Source: Firmicutes bacterium ADurb.Bin248 (GTDB taxonomy: Bacteria; Bacillota; Clostridia; Christensenellales; CAG-138). From it: a stretch of 64,000 bases of DNA. Position numbers and translations under genes: made by a program. The notes under the pieces are model-generated. The model was not told where the DNA came from. It saw only the letters and a program-made list of their open reading frames with translations, and made no database searches. Positions within the stretch are counted from its first letter, which is position 1. Each line of letters begins with the position of its first letter. Shown here piece after piece: positions 14,641-23,618 of the stretch. Where the stretch lies: positions 1-64,000 of the forward strand of contig MWBW01000003.1 in NCBI GenBank assembly GCA_002069725.1, given 5' to 3'.

Positions 14641-16524
14641 TTATTCGAACCAGCCCCTGATCGAGGCGAACAGCTCCTCGAACCACTGCCCGAGCCGCGC
14701 GAAGAAACCCTCGCCCGCGTCCTCGCCCGACCCGACCGCGCCGGGCGCGGGGGAAGGCTGCGGCGTGTTTTCGAGCGGCGCTTTCGCCGCGATCTCCTCG
14801 GTCGTGAGCACGAACTGCACCGTGTCGCCCGGATTTGGGCGGGTGCAGGTGAAGGAGGTATATTCCTGCGCGAGCGCGAGCAGCGCTTCCTTCCTCGAAA
14901 TGGAAACGCCGATGTCCGCCGTTTCGTCCACGACGGCCTTCAGCCCTTCCTCGCCGAGTATCTTGAGCCCTTCGGTCAGCGCGCGGCTGCCGCGCGTCAG
15001 GCTCTTGAAGGCGGCGGCCATGGTTTCCCCGTTCGCGTCGAGCTCGTTGAGCCCGTCCGCCAGCTCGGACAGTCCGCCGGCGAGCTTGGCCATGGCGGAG
15101 TCGAGCGCGTCCGCGCCGGAGGCGAGCGCGCCCGCGCCGGAGGCGAGCGCTTCGGCCCCGTCGGCAAGCTCGTTGACCTTGTCGACGAGCTCGCGCGCAA
15201 GCGTCGTCGAGAGCACCGCGTCGCAGATGGCTTTGAACGCCCCGTCGCTCAGGGTGATCTCGAAGCCGTCGAGATCGAGATCGCCCACGATGGCGTCGAT
15301 GACGGCCTGCCGCTCGTCCGGATCGGGGATATGGGGCGCGAGCCGCGCCTCGAGCGACGCGCGAAGATCGGCCTCAATTTTCGCCGCCGCGCTGCGCGCG
15401 GCTTCTTCCACGGCGTCGAGTATGATCTCTTTGGTCGCCGGGTCCACGGGCGCGTCCGGATCGGCGGCGGCGTTGAGCAGGTCCCGCGCGTCGTCCACCG
15501 CGTCCGCGATCTGGTCGATGGAAACGGAGAACTGCCCTGTGCCGGAATCGAGCTCTTTCATGCCCTGGCCGAGCTGTTCCGCGCCCTCGCTTGCGGCGAG
15601 CGCGCCCTCGGCCGCGGCCGCCACGCCGGAAACGTAGAGCGCGAGGCCGTCGCCGAATTCCTCGAGCCCGTTCCGTATGCCCTTGGAGCCTTTGTAAAGC
15701 TCGGTCGAGGCCGCGCTGATGCCGTCGATCGCCGCGAGCAGGCCCTCGACGTCGTCTATGCCGGAAAGGTCGTTCTCGTCGATGATGCCCGTCATACCGA
15801 TGAACATCATGGAGCCGAGCCCGAAGTTCTTAACGTCGGCCTCTATGACAAAACCGTCCTTGATGCGTTCGCTGTCCTGCGTGCCCAGGCTCTTTGCAAG
15901 GCCCGGCAGGAGCACCGAGAGTATCGTGATCCGCCCCGCCTGCGCGCTCAGCTTCGCGCCCTCGGCGGAAACCGCCGTGAAGGTTTCGTCCAGCGACATC
16001 ATGCAGATCAGCGAAAAGGGAACGTACAGCTCCATCATTTCACCGTCGACCGCGGCTTTGCGCGCGAGGTTGTTCGCGCTCCCGACCTCGATGCGCACGT
16101 GGCCGCTCTTGCCCGCGATCTCCTCGGGCGTCACAAGCTTCCCTTCGAGATAATAGCGCACGCTCACCGAAAAGGGCAGTTCTCCCGAGGCGACGCCCTG
16201 ATAGCACACGTCCTCTCCGTTCGCCAGGAAGGTGACGGCGTCCCCGTCGACGACGGGCTCCTCGTTCCCGGCGATGTTCTTGATGTCCGTGAGCGTGGTG
16301 TGATCGACGATGGTTTCGAGCTTGTCCGGGTTGCCTATGTATACGCTCGAGATCATCGAGAGCGGGTTGCCGTTGGCGTCCGCGTCGACGTAGACGGTTT
16401 CCCCGCGCGTGCCCGCCGCGGGCAGAGCCTCGGCCTGGGCGAAGCTCACCACGATCGACACGAGAAAGACCAGTATGAATACCAGCGCCAGTATCATGCA
16501 AAGAATTCTGAATTTACGGTTCAT
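14641..16524 (-). CDS. Exported heptad-repeat protein linked to an ABC permease (YhgE/Pip-like)
   Basis: A 627-residue protein with an N-terminal membrane/signal segment (residues 6-30) and no further helix. The C-terminal half has the repeat pattern x-x-x-L-x-x-G (for example LASGAGALASGADAL, LAGGLSELADGLNEL), a heptad pattern found in YhgE/Pip-type proteins and in partners of large FtsX-type permeases. The last 50 residues are Pro-rich and amphipathic (WFEELFASIRGWFE). The ATG at 16524 follows GAGG by 5 bases. It lies 10 bases after the permease and is the third gene of the ATPase-permease-repeat protein operon, so it is probably an extracytoplasmic component that works with that complex. 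The substrate is unknown. Confidence 0.75.
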   Translation of the reverse strand: MNRKFRILCMILALVFILVFLVSIVVSFAQAEALPAAGTRGETVYVDADANGNPLSMISSVYIGNPDKLETIVDHTTLTDIKNIAGNEEPVVDGDAVTFLANGEDVCYQGVASGELPFSVSVRYYLEGKLVTPEEIAGKSGHVRIEVGSANNLARKAAVDGEMMELYVPFSLICMMSLDETFTAVSAEGAKLSAQAGRITILSVLLPGLAKSLGTQDSERIKDGFVIEADVKNFGLGSMMFIGMTGIIDENDLSGIDDVEGLLAAIDGISAASTELYKGSKGIRNGLEEFGDGLALYVSGVAAAAEGALAASEGAEQLGQGMKELDSGTGQFSVSIDQIADAVDDARDLLNAAADPDAPVDPATKEIILDAVEEAARSAAAKIEADLRASLEARLAPHIPDPDERQAVIDAIVGDLDLDGFEITLSDGAFKAICDAVLSTTLARELVDKVNELADGAEALASGAGALASGADALDSAMAKLAGGLSELADGLNELDANGETMAAAFKSLTRGSRALTEGLKILGEEGLKAVVDETADIGVSISRKEALLALAQEYTSFTCTRPNPGDTVQFVLTTEEIAAKAPLENTPQPSPAPGAVGSGEDAGEGFFARLGQWFEELFASIRGWFE

Positions 16525-16534
16525 ATATACCTCG

Positions 16535-19042
16535 TCATTCCGCGCTTTTGAGCGACTGCACCATATCGATCGAGCGCACCTTGCGCCGCATCATCAAATT
16601 GACCGTCAGGGAAAACACCAACGTCATGAAGAACGCGAGTATGTAGCTTCCCTTCCCCGCCTCGCGCACGAACATCACCATATCCACCTCGCATGTGCGT
16701 ATGATGAACGCGTGCATGTACCTGCCAAGCGCCAGCCCCGCCGCCGCGCCGATGATCGCGAGGGCGTTGTTCTCCCGGAAGATATAGTCGTACATCTCGC
16801 TGTCGTAGAAGCCCAGTACCCGCAGCGTCGCCATCTCCCGCATGCGCTCGCCGATGTTGATGTTGGTGAGGTTGAGCATCACCACGAACGTCAGCAGCGC
16901 GGAGCCGACGATGAGCACGAGCACGATGTAGTCGAGTATGTTCAGCGACTCCGTGACCATATTCGCGAGGCTCACGATCGAGTTCACGGCGTACATGCGC
17001 TGGTCGGCGAGGAAGAGCGTCGTGATCCCGTCCGCCTGATCGTCGCCCACGCCGGGGGCGTACTCCGCGAGAAACTCGTTATACTGCATTTCTTTCCCGA
17101 AGAGCTTCTCATAATACGCAGCCGTCATGTAAACGTAGTTGTAAACATAGTTTTCCGTGACGCCGGCGACGGACGCGCCGTATTCCTTCGTGCCGTTGTA
17201 GATGGTGATCGTATCCCCGGGTCCGAGCGAAAGCAGATCCGCGAGCTTTTGGGTGACGACGACGCCCTCGTCGGTCAGTTCCACGCTCTTTCCCTCATAT
17301 GAAAGCGTGATTTTTCCCAGGAGCGCCTCGGCGTTCTGCGCGCCGAAGACGTGCACGGAGCCTTGCTTCGCATCCCCCGCGCCCACCTCGCAGATGCTGT
17401 CGAACGCGTAGATCGTATCCGCGATGTAGGGCGCGGCTTCGTTGCGCGCGATAAGCTGCTCGAAATCCGCCAGAGGCATGGGCTCGTACGCGAAGCCCTG
17501 CAGATCCATGTGCCAGATCTTGCCGAACTGCACCTCGATGATGCTGAAAATCGAGTTGCGCACGCCGAAGCCCGTCACCAGCAGCGCGCAGCTCCCCGCG
17601 ATGCCTATGACGCTCATGAAGAAGCGCTTCTTGTAGCGGAAAAGGTTGCGCAGAGTCACCTTGGCCGTGAAGCCGAGCTTCTTCCAGATGAAGGGGACGC
17701 GCTCGATGAACACGCGCTTGCCCGCCTTGGGCGCTTTGGGGCGCATGAGCGCCGAGGGCGCCTCGGAGAGCGCCGCCCAGGATGCGGAGAGCGTCGCGGC
17801 GCCCGTGCAGGCGACCATCGAGAGGATCGCAGCGAATGCGATGTCCGCGCGGAAGGGCATCTCGAGGTACGGCATGCGGTACATGATCGAGTATGCCGTG
17901 AGTATCACCTTCGGGAACAGCTTGAAGCCCACCAGCGCGCCCGCGAGGCCGCCGAGCACGCACGCGCTCAAAGCATAGATCAGATACTTCGCGACGATGG
18001 CCGCGCCGCCGTAGCCGAGCGCCTTGAACGTGCCCATCTCGATGCGCTGCTCCTCGACCATGCGCGTCATGGTCGTGAGGCACACGAGCGCCGCCACGAT
18101 GAAGAAGATCAGCGGGAACACATCCCCCACGGCGGCGATGCGGTCGGTGTTCGAGGCGTAATCCTCGTAGCCCGGGTTCGCCGCGCGGGTCTGTATGTAC
18201 CACGTGCCGGTGACGGAGGTGGCGTAATCCTTGATGCGGCTCGTAACGAGGGACACGAGCGCGTCGTACTCCGGCGAGAAGGCGCTCACGCCCTCTTTGC
18301 CGGAAACGACGATGTCCGCGCGCGTGTAGACGGTCGAGAGCAGGCCGATGATGGGCAGCTTCGTGCCGAGCTTGCCTATGGCGTTGCCTGAGGCGTAAGC
18401 GAAGCCCTCGCAGCTCCCGTTGCCTATGGTGCTCGTGCCGCGCTCTATGCTGCCGATGTAGAGGGGCGCGTAGACGAAGCCCACCACGCGAAGCGTCGCC
18501 GTGCCGCTGTCGGTGCGAAACGTCACCTCGTCCCCCAAAGCGATGCCGGGCTGTTTTTCAAGCTGGGCGTCGAGCGCAACCTCCCTGTCGCCGACGGGCA
18601 GTCTGCCCGAGGCGAGCTCGAGCCGGTTCATCTCATAGTCCGGCTCGGGATCGATGTCGTAGCGCGGGAAAACATCCATCAGCGAGCCGTATTTTTCCTT
18701 TTCCTTTATGGGCATCGAATAGAGCCGCACGTTGGCCTCGGCGTGCGAGGCGGAATCCATCATGGCGTCCACGAAAAGCGCGGGGCGCACCGCCTCTATG
18801 CCCTCAATGGCGCGAAGCGCCGCGATGTCCGAAGCGGACAGGCCGGAGGTGGACATGACCGTGATGTCCGCGAGGTTGCTGATGCGAAACAGCGCGTCGC
18901 CCGCGTCCTTCATATCCGGACTCGTCGCGCGGATGCCCACGAAGAAGGCCACGCCCAGCGCGCAGATCGAAAAGATCGATAGATAGCGGCCGAGCGTTTT
19001 GCCGACCTCGCGCCGCAGATTTTTGAAGAAAACCCTGTTCAT
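16535..19042 (-). CDS. Large FtsX-type ABC transporter permease
   Basis: An 835-residue membrane protein with two FtsX-like modules. An N-terminal helix (about residues 18-38) is followed by a large outside domain, three helices near residues 300-410, a second anchor near 480-500, another outside domain and a terminal FtsX helix triple (about 690-830, with ERMREMATLRVLGFYDSEM). This layout belongs to MacB/BceB-like permeases that drive mechanical work or export at the outer face rather than classic import. The ATG at 19042 lies 1 base after the ATPase stop codon. Together with the ATPase and the heptad-repeat protein it forms one complex by inference. Confidence 0.88.
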   Translation of the reverse strand: MNRVFFKNLRREVGKTLGRYLSIFSICALGVAFFVGIRATSPDMKDAGDALFRISNLADITVMSTSGLSASDIAALRAIEGIEAVRPALFVDAMMDSASHAEANVRLYSMPIKEKEKYGSLMDVFPRYDIDPEPDYEMNRLELASGRLPVGDREVALDAQLEKQPGIALGDEVTFRTDSGTATLRVVGFVYAPLYIGSIERGTSTIGNGSCEGFAYASGNAIGKLGTKLPIIGLLSTVYTRADIVVSGKEGVSAFSPEYDALVSLVTSRIKDYATSVTGTWYIQTRAANPGYEDYASNTDRIAAVGDVFPLIFFIVAALVCLTTMTRMVEEQRIEMGTFKALGYGGAAIVAKYLIYALSACVLGGLAGALVGFKLFPKVILTAYSIMYRMPYLEMPFRADIAFAAILSMVACTGAATLSASWAALSEAPSALMRPKAPKAGKRVFIERVPFIWKKLGFTAKVTLRNLFRYKKRFFMSVIGIAGSCALLVTGFGVRNSIFSIIEVQFGKIWHMDLQGFAYEPMPLADFEQLIARNEAAPYIADTIYAFDSICEVGAGDAKQGSVHVFGAQNAEALLGKITLSYEGKSVELTDEGVVVTQKLADLLSLGPGDTITIYNGTKEYGASVAGVTENYVYNYVYMTAAYYEKLFGKEMQYNEFLAEYAPGVGDDQADGITTLFLADQRMYAVNSIVSLANMVTESLNILDYIVLVLIVGSALLTFVVMLNLTNINIGERMREMATLRVLGFYDSEMYDYIFRENNALAIIGAAAGLALGRYMHAFIIRTCEVDMVMFVREAGKGSYILAFFMTLVFSLTVNLMMRRKVRSIDMVQSLKSAE

Positions 19043-19043
19043 G

Positions 19044-19745
19044 CTACCACTCGATCTGTTCGACCGGCACGGGGCGCTCGTTGGCGACGACGATCTCCGC
19101 GGTGCCGTTCTTGATGTACACGATGCGATCCGCCATCGGCGCGAGCGCCGAGTTGTGCGTGATGATGATGAGAGTCATGCCGCTCTGGCGGCAGGTATCC
19201 TGAAGCAGCTTGAGCACCTGTTTGCCGGTCTGATAGTCGAGCGCGCCCGTGGGCTCGTCGCAGAGCATGAGCTTGGGGTTCTTGGCGAGCGCGCGCGCGA
19301 TGGCGACGCGCTGCTGCTCCCCGCCGGAGAGCTGCGCCGGAAAATTCTGGAGCCGGTCGCCGAGCCCCACGCGCGCGAGCACCTCCGCGGCGGGAAGAGG
19401 ATGCCTGCAGATCTGCGAGGCGAGCTCCACGTTCTCGAGCGCGGTCAGGTTCTGCACGAGGTTGTAGAACTGGAACACGAACCCCACCGTGTCGCGCCGG
19501 TAGCCCGTGAGGAGCCGCCGGTCGTAGCGCTCGATGTGCTCGCCGTCCACGACGATCTCGCCGCGGGTGCAGCCGTCCATGCCGCCGAGTATGTTCAAAA
19601 GCGTGGTTTTCCCCGCGCCGGAGGGGCCGACAACGACGCAAAGCTCCCCCTTCTCCACGTCGAGGTCGACGCCGGAGAGCGCCCTGATGGTGATCTCCCC
19701 CATCCGGTATTCCTTGGTGATCCCTTTGAGCGAAATATAAGCCAC
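19044..19745 (-). CDS. ABC transporter ATP-binding protein, MacB/LolD family
   Basis: A 233-residue ATPase subunit. Walker [11 protein letters not shown], signature [15 protein letters not shown], Walker B LMLCDEP and the H-loop ITHNS are intact. The subfamily stretch [23 protein letters not shown] is that of MacB/LolD-type ATPases that pair with FtsX-like permeases. The start is the GTG at 19745, 5 bases after GGAGG; an in-frame GTG at 19751 is too close to that site. It is the first gene of its operon, with a promoter at 19771-19776. Confidence 0.92.
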   Translation of the reverse strand: MAYISLKGITKEYRMGEITIRALSGVDLDVEKGELCVVVGPSGAGKTTLLNILGGMDGCTRGEIVVDGEHIERYDRRLLTGYRRDTVGFVFQFYNLVQNLTALENVELASQICRHPLPAAEVLARVGLGDRLQNFPAQLSGGEQQRVAIARALAKNPKLMLCDEPTGALDYQTGKQVLKLLQDTCRQSGMTLIIITHNSALAPMADRIVYIKNGTAEIVVANERPVPVEQIEW

Positions 19746-19770
19746 AAGCACCTCCGCGCAACATCAAAAT

Positions 19771-19776
19771 ATTATA
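19771..19776 (-). promoter_or_regulatory. Extended -10 element of the ABC/FtsX operon
   Basis: Minus-strand TGATATAAT gives an extended -10 with TATAAT at 19771-19776. There is no clear -35 at 17 bases. Confidence 0.5.
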
Positions 19777-19836
19777 TCACGCCGCGCCGGAATTCCATGC
19801 AATTCCAATAAATTCAAATTCTTGTCACAAAGAAAT

Positions 19837-19846
19837 GTGCTATACT
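19837..19846 (+). promoter_or_regulatory. Extended -10 promoter of the MFS-like gene
   Basis: TATACT (19841-19846) preceded by TGTGC, which includes an extended -10 TG at 19838-19839. The ATG at 19865 follows 18 bases later, with GAGGTGG before it. Confidence 0.55.
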
Positions 19847-19864
19847 TTAACAAAGAGGTGGATT

Positions 19865-20908
19865 ATGGTCAATTCCCGCGCCAGATTGGCTTTTTACGCG
19901 TTCTCGCACTTCGCCGTGGACCTGTGCTGCTTCATCGCCCTGTACTCCGGGGCGGTCGGCTCGGCGCGCGCGGCGCTCTGGGTTCTGATTTACAACGCGC
20001 TCGCCTTCGGCCTGCAGACGCCGCTGGGCGCGCTCGCGGACGGATTCGACGACGTCCGCCCCCTGGCCGCGCTCGGCCTGGGCCTCGTCGCGCTGGGGAC
20101 GCTCGCGCAGGGCCGCTTCCTGGCGTGCGTGCTGCTGCTCGGGGTCGGAAACGCGCTTTTCCACGTGAGCGGCGCGGTCGCGACGCTTCGCGACCGGCCC
20201 GGGGACGCTCTGCGCGCCGGCGTTTACGTCGCGCCGGGCGCGCTGGGCGTGGCGTGCGGCATATTGAGCGCGGGTCCGGACGGGCTTTCGCGCGCGATGT
20301 GCGTGCTGCTGCTTTTGGTGTGCGTGCTTACCATACTCGCCGTCGGCCCCGGCGCGCCGCGCGGCGTTGCCGTGCGCGAAACCCCGCGCGAACCCCTGCC
20401 GCTCGGGGCGGGCGCGCTGATGCTCTGTCTCGCCGCCGTAGGCGTGCGCTCGTTCGCGGGCTTCTCCGCGGACCTTCCAAAGCTGCTGTTTCTCGGCGCG
20501 CTCGCGTCGTTCGCGGGCAAGCTCCTGGGCGGCATGGCCGGACGAAAGCTCGGCTGGAACGCGCTCTCGCTGCTCTGCGTGGGCGTCGGCGGGCTGATCA
20601 TGGCTTTTTTCCCGGGCGCGCGGATTATCTACGTCGGCGTGCTGCTGTTCAATTTCGCGATGCCGCTCACGCTCGCCGCCGTCATGAAGTCCCTGCCCGG
20701 CCACGCGGGGCTCGGCTTCGGGCTCACGACGCTCGCCCTGCTTTTGGGCTGGCTGCCCCTGGTTTCCCTCGAGACGGGCTACGACGCGCCGAAATACCTC
20801 ATGGCGGGGCTGACGCTCGCCGCCGCGCTCGTGCTGTTCCTGATTTTTAAGTATAAAAAGCCGGATCCGGTTATACAGGAGGAAAAAGACCATGACGCTG
20901 CTTCTTGA
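19865..20908 (+). CDS. MFS-like polytopic membrane protein
   Basis: A 347-residue, almost entirely hydrophobic protein with about eleven membrane helices and short polar links. The pattern (HFAVDLCCFIALYSG, ALWVLIYNALAFGLQTPLGALAD) is that of a divergent major-facilitator group common in Clostridia; the cytoplasmic loop LADGFDD is like the MFS motif A. The substrate cannot be told. Translation starts at the ATG at 19865, after AGAGGTGG. It overlaps the first microprotein gene by 17 bases, and a whole run of tiny membrane proteins follows on the same strand, which suggests a shared transcript. Confidence 0.75.
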   Translation: MVNSRARLAFYAFSHFAVDLCCFIALYSGAVGSARAALWVLIYNALAFGLQTPLGALADGFDDVRPLAALGLGLVALGTLAQGRFLACVLLLGVGNALFHVSGAVATLRDRPGDALRAGVYVAPGALGVACGILSAGPDGLSRAMCVLLLLVCVLTILAVGPGAPRGVAVRETPREPLPLGAGALMLCLAAVGVRSFAGFSADLPKLLFLGALASFAGKLLGGMAGRKLGWNALSLLCVGVGGLIMAFFPGARIIYVGVLLFNFAMPLTLAAVMKSLPGHAGLGFGLTTLALLLGWLPLVSLETGYDAPKYLMAGLTLAAALVLFLIFKYKKPDPVIQEEKDHDAAS

Positions 20909-21047
20909 CGTCGCCCCCGCGATCTTCCTTTTCATCCCCTTCATCGTCATCGCGCTGGTGATCATAGCCGTGGGCGCGGGCGTGTTCTTCCTCGTGCGCG
21001 CGATCATGAGGAAGAACGCCGAAAAGGCAAAAGAAGCGGAGCGATAA
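20892..21047 (+). CDS. Small membrane protein, microprotein family copy 1
   Basis: A 51-residue protein with one hydrophobic helix (residues 11-36) and a charged C-terminal tail ending in KNAEKAKEAER. It begins MTLLLDVAPA. The ATG at 20892 is 8 bases after AGGAGG and lies inside the end of the MFS-like gene. It is a paralogue of the next gene: VRAIMRKNAEKAKE is shared exactly. Function is unknown; a single-helix membrane microprotein that partners another protein is plausible. Confidence 0.65.
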   Translation: MTLLLDVAPAIFLFIPFIVIALVIIAVGAGVFFLVRAIMRKNAEKAKEAER

Positions 21048-21109
21048 GCGGCCGTGCTCCCCCGGGGACCGGCCCGGCCGCCATATGAAAACGCAGGAGG
21101 AAAACAGCC

Positions 21110-21265
21110 GTGATCGTGCTTCTCGACCTCGTTCCCTCAGGCTATCTCTATATCCCCTGGATCATCATCGCGGCCGTCGTCGCCGCCGTGGGCGCGGGCG
21201 CGTTCCTGCTCGTGCGCGCGATCATGAGGAAGAACGCCGAAAAAGCGAAGGAAACGGAGCGATGA
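21110..21265 (+). CDS. Small membrane protein, microprotein family copy 2
   Basis: A 51-residue paralogue of the gene before it. It begins MIVLLDLVPS (GTG start at 21110, 7 bases after GGAGG), has a hydrophobic helix at residues 13-37 with an I-P-W entry, and ends VRAIMRKNAEKAKETER. The stop codon overlaps the next start as ATGA. Confidence 0.65.
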   Translation: MIVLLDLVPSGYLYIPWIIIAAVVAAVGAGAFLLVRAIMRKNAEKAKETER

Positions 21266-21432
21266 GCGCGCTTTTTGACATCGTACCCTTCCCCTCGCCC
21301 GAGGTCGGCGGCCAAAGCTACATACCTTGGCCCGTCGTCGCCGGCGCAGTGGTTTTCGTCGGCCTCGGCGCCTTCCTGATCGCGCGGGCGGTCATGAAGA
21401 AGAGGGCGGCAAAAGAAGAAGCGAAGCCGTGA
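21262..21432 (+). CDS. Small membrane protein, microprotein family copy 3 (divergent)
   Basis: A 56-residue protein with the same plan: a short FDIVPFPSP head, a Y-I-P-W entry to one membrane helix (residues 23-44), then a basic tail RAVMKKRAAKEEAKP. It is a more divergent member than the two before it. It starts at the ATG at 21262, overlapping the previous stop codon by 4 bases, and its own stop overlaps the next gene's GTG as GTGA. Confidence 0.6.
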   Translation: MSALFDIVPFPSPEVGGQSYIPWPVVAGAVVFVGLGAFLIARAVMKKRAAKEEAKP

Positions 21433-21782
21433 GCGACGTCTCCGCCGCGCTCCTTTATTTCCTCGTCCCCCTCGCGCTGACGATCGCCGTCGAGGCGCTC
21501 GCCGGCGTCTGTTTTCGCCTGTCAAAAGAGGAGCAGCGCGCGTTGCTGCGCGTCAACGCCCTCACGAACCCGTCCCTTTGCCTGCTGCTGTATTTCTGCC
21601 GCCCGCTACTGCCCCGGGGCGACGCGTGGGCGGTCGTCCTGCTCGAAACCGCAGTCGTACTCGGGGAATGGCGGCTGCTCAAAGCCCTTTGCGGAACAAA
21701 CAGGCGTTATTTTCCCGTTTCCCTCGCGTGCAACGCCGCGTCGTTCGGCGCGGGGCTTTTGCTTTCCCTCATCCGATTCTGA
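21429..21782 (+). CDS. Small polytopic membrane protein at the end of the microprotein run
   Basis: A 117-residue protein with three or four hydrophobic segments (about residues 5-25, 40-52, 60-75 and 95-115). I do not recognise its family. The GTG at 21429 overlaps the preceding TGA. The last 14 bases overlap the end of the convergent beta-propeller gene. Translational coupling through three overlaps suggests that these small proteins are made together. Confidence 0.6.
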   Translation: MSDVSAALLYFLVPLALTIAVEALAGVCFRLSKEEQRALLRVNALTNPSLCLLLYFCRPLLPRGDAWAVVLLETAVVLGEWRLLKALCGTNRRYFPVSLACNAASFGAGLLLSLIRF

Positions 21783-23595
21783 CGCAGATGATCTTCTGCG
21801 TTTCCCCGCTGCCCGCCTGCCCGCGCGTACCCACGACCAGATAGTTGCCGAACACCGCCGGCGTGGACTCGACCCGCGAGCCGAGGTCCAGCGAGCGGAG
21901 CACATCCCCCGTCCTCGCGTCGTGCATGCGCAGCATCCCTTCCCTGTCGCACTGGAGTATGTAGGCGTCGCCCGAAGCGTCGTAGATGACGACGGGCGAG
22001 CTCCAGTAGCCCGCGGCCTGCTCGTAACGCCAGACTTCGGAGCCGCTGTTTTTGTCGTAGGCGACGATGCGTCCGCCGTTCCTGGTCGCGCCGTTGGCTT
22101 CGACCGGCACGAGCGTCATGCTGAAAATCACAAGGTCGCTGATGTTGCCGCGCCCGGCGTGCGGCGTGGCGAGCGTGCCGCCGTTGGAAGATTCGCCGCC
22201 CACGCTCGCGTCCCACTCTTTTTCCCAGAGGATCTTGCCCGTGAGGCCGTCGATCTTCCTGTGCCAGCTCTTGCCGTAGCCCGATTCCGTGCCGGGCTGC
22301 TTATCGACCTCGTTGGCGGTATACAGATAGAACGTGCCGTTCTCGGCATCCTCCTCGAGGACGAGGGAGGCGTCGCTGTCGTCCTTCAGATCCACGACGT
22401 ACTGCGTTTGGAGCGTGTTGGCGTCCACGCACTGCAGCAAGCCGCCGTTGTCGGTAAAGAACAGATAATTCCTCCACGCGGCGACGGAGTTCTCGATGCC
22501 CCACCAGCGCTTATCGGGCTCCTCGCCGTAGCCCGAGGCCGTGTAGCGGTATTTGGCCAGAGGTCCGGGGCTCACGGAAACCGCGCCGTTGACCCTGTCG
22601 AATGCCGCGTTGAGCCTGACGCTGTACAGCACCCCGTTCTCGCCGCCGACGATGAGCGTATCCGCGTCCGCCGATATCAGCGCCGAAGAATCGTACGCCT
22701 GCCAGATGCGCCGGGAGAACGGGTCCCTGCCGCCGAACGACCAGAGCACCTTGTTCTCTATGAGGGAGATCACGCGGAACCACGCGCCTTTGTTTCCTTC
22801 GGCGTTCTCGGACTGGATGCCCTGTCCCGTATAGAGCAGGGGATAGCCGCGCGGGTCGAGCGAAGCCGTGCCCTTTGTGACCACGCCAATATCCATGGAC
22901 GCGCGCGTCGGCTCGCCGCTCGAAAGCTCGAAGAAGTAGATGCGGCCGTCCATCGCGGGATAGATGACCTCGGTGAAGCCCGCCTTGGTCTTGAATTCAT
23001 CGTAGACGCCGAGCAGCGGCCTTACGTCGTCCGCCCATTGGACGACGATGGGCATGCCCGTCCAGCCCGTGCCCGTCCAGGTGCCGTCTTCCCCGCAGTC
23101 GAGCGCGCCGGTATCGGCCTCCCAGACGCGCGCGAGCGTCCTGTTTTCCACGCTCTGCATGCCGTAGGTGAAGCTGTTGCGGTAGTTGTTGCCGCCGAAG
23201 GTGATCACGCCCTTGAGGGCGGTATATGCGTCATAGCGCGGGAAGCGGATCGTGTCCTCGCGGGAAAAGCTCTCGACCTCCTCGCCGTCGAACATAATGT
23301 CGGATGTGAAGCCGAGCGCCGCGAGCGCCGCCTCGTCCATGGGCGTAATGAGCAGCGTCTCCGGCAGAAGCGGCGTCGCGGTGGGCTCCGGGGAAGGCGA
23401 GGGCGACGACAGCCCCGTGCCTCCCGGCGTCGCGGACGCGCCGGGCGCGGGCGAATCCCCCGCGAGCAGCCGCGCGAGCAGCCACGTCAGCCCGCCGATC
23501 GTCGCGAGCAGGATCAGCAGCACGACGATCCGCCTCGCGACGAACTTTCGCTGCCGGACGGCACGGTAGCTCCTCCTCTGCGTCTGCTTTCCCAT
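21769..23595 (-). CDS. Membrane-anchored PQQ-type beta-propeller protein
   Basis: A 608-residue protein with an N-terminal membrane helix (residues 22-44) after a basic tail, then a Pro/Ser/Thr-rich linker, then a soluble domain outside the cell. The domain has repeated W-D/G-E-x-x-W type strands (for example ARVWEADTGAL, ILWEKEWDAS, EVWRYEQAAGYWSSPVV), the pattern of PQQ-like (pyrrolo-quinoline quinone) beta-propeller repeats. No catalytic residues are evident, so a binding or scaffold role is most likely. The ATG at 23595 follows GGAGGAGAGC. It is followed by nothing on its strand but sits 23 bases after the lipoprotein gene, so the two are probably one operon. Confidence 0.8.
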   Translation of the reverse strand: MGKQTQRRSYRAVRQRKFVARRIVVLLILLATIGGLTWLLARLLAGDSPAPGASATPGGTGLSSPSPSPEPTATPLLPETLLITPMDEAALAALGFTSDIMFDGEEVESFSREDTIRFPRYDAYTALKGVITFGGNNYRNSFTYGMQSVENRTLARVWEADTGALDCGEDGTWTGTGWTGMPIVVQWADDVRPLLGVYDEFKTKAGFTEVIYPAMDGRIYFFELSSGEPTRASMDIGVVTKGTASLDPRGYPLLYTGQGIQSENAEGNKGAWFRVISLIENKVLWSFGGRDPFSRRIWQAYDSSALISADADTLIVGGENGVLYSVRLNAAFDRVNGAVSVSPGPLAKYRYTASGYGEEPDKRWWGIENSVAAWRNYLFFTDNGGLLQCVDANTLQTQYVVDLKDDSDASLVLEEDAENGTFYLYTANEVDKQPGTESGYGKSWHRKIDGLTGKILWEKEWDASVGGESSNGGTLATPHAGRGNISDLVIFSMTLVPVEANGATRNGGRIVAYDKNSGSEVWRYEQAAGYWSSPVVIYDASGDAYILQCDREGMLRMHDARTGDVLRSLDLGSRVESTPAVFGNYLVVGTRGQAGSGETQKIICVRIG

Positions 23596-23618
23596 GCTCT
23601 CCTCCGTTCGCGTTCAGC

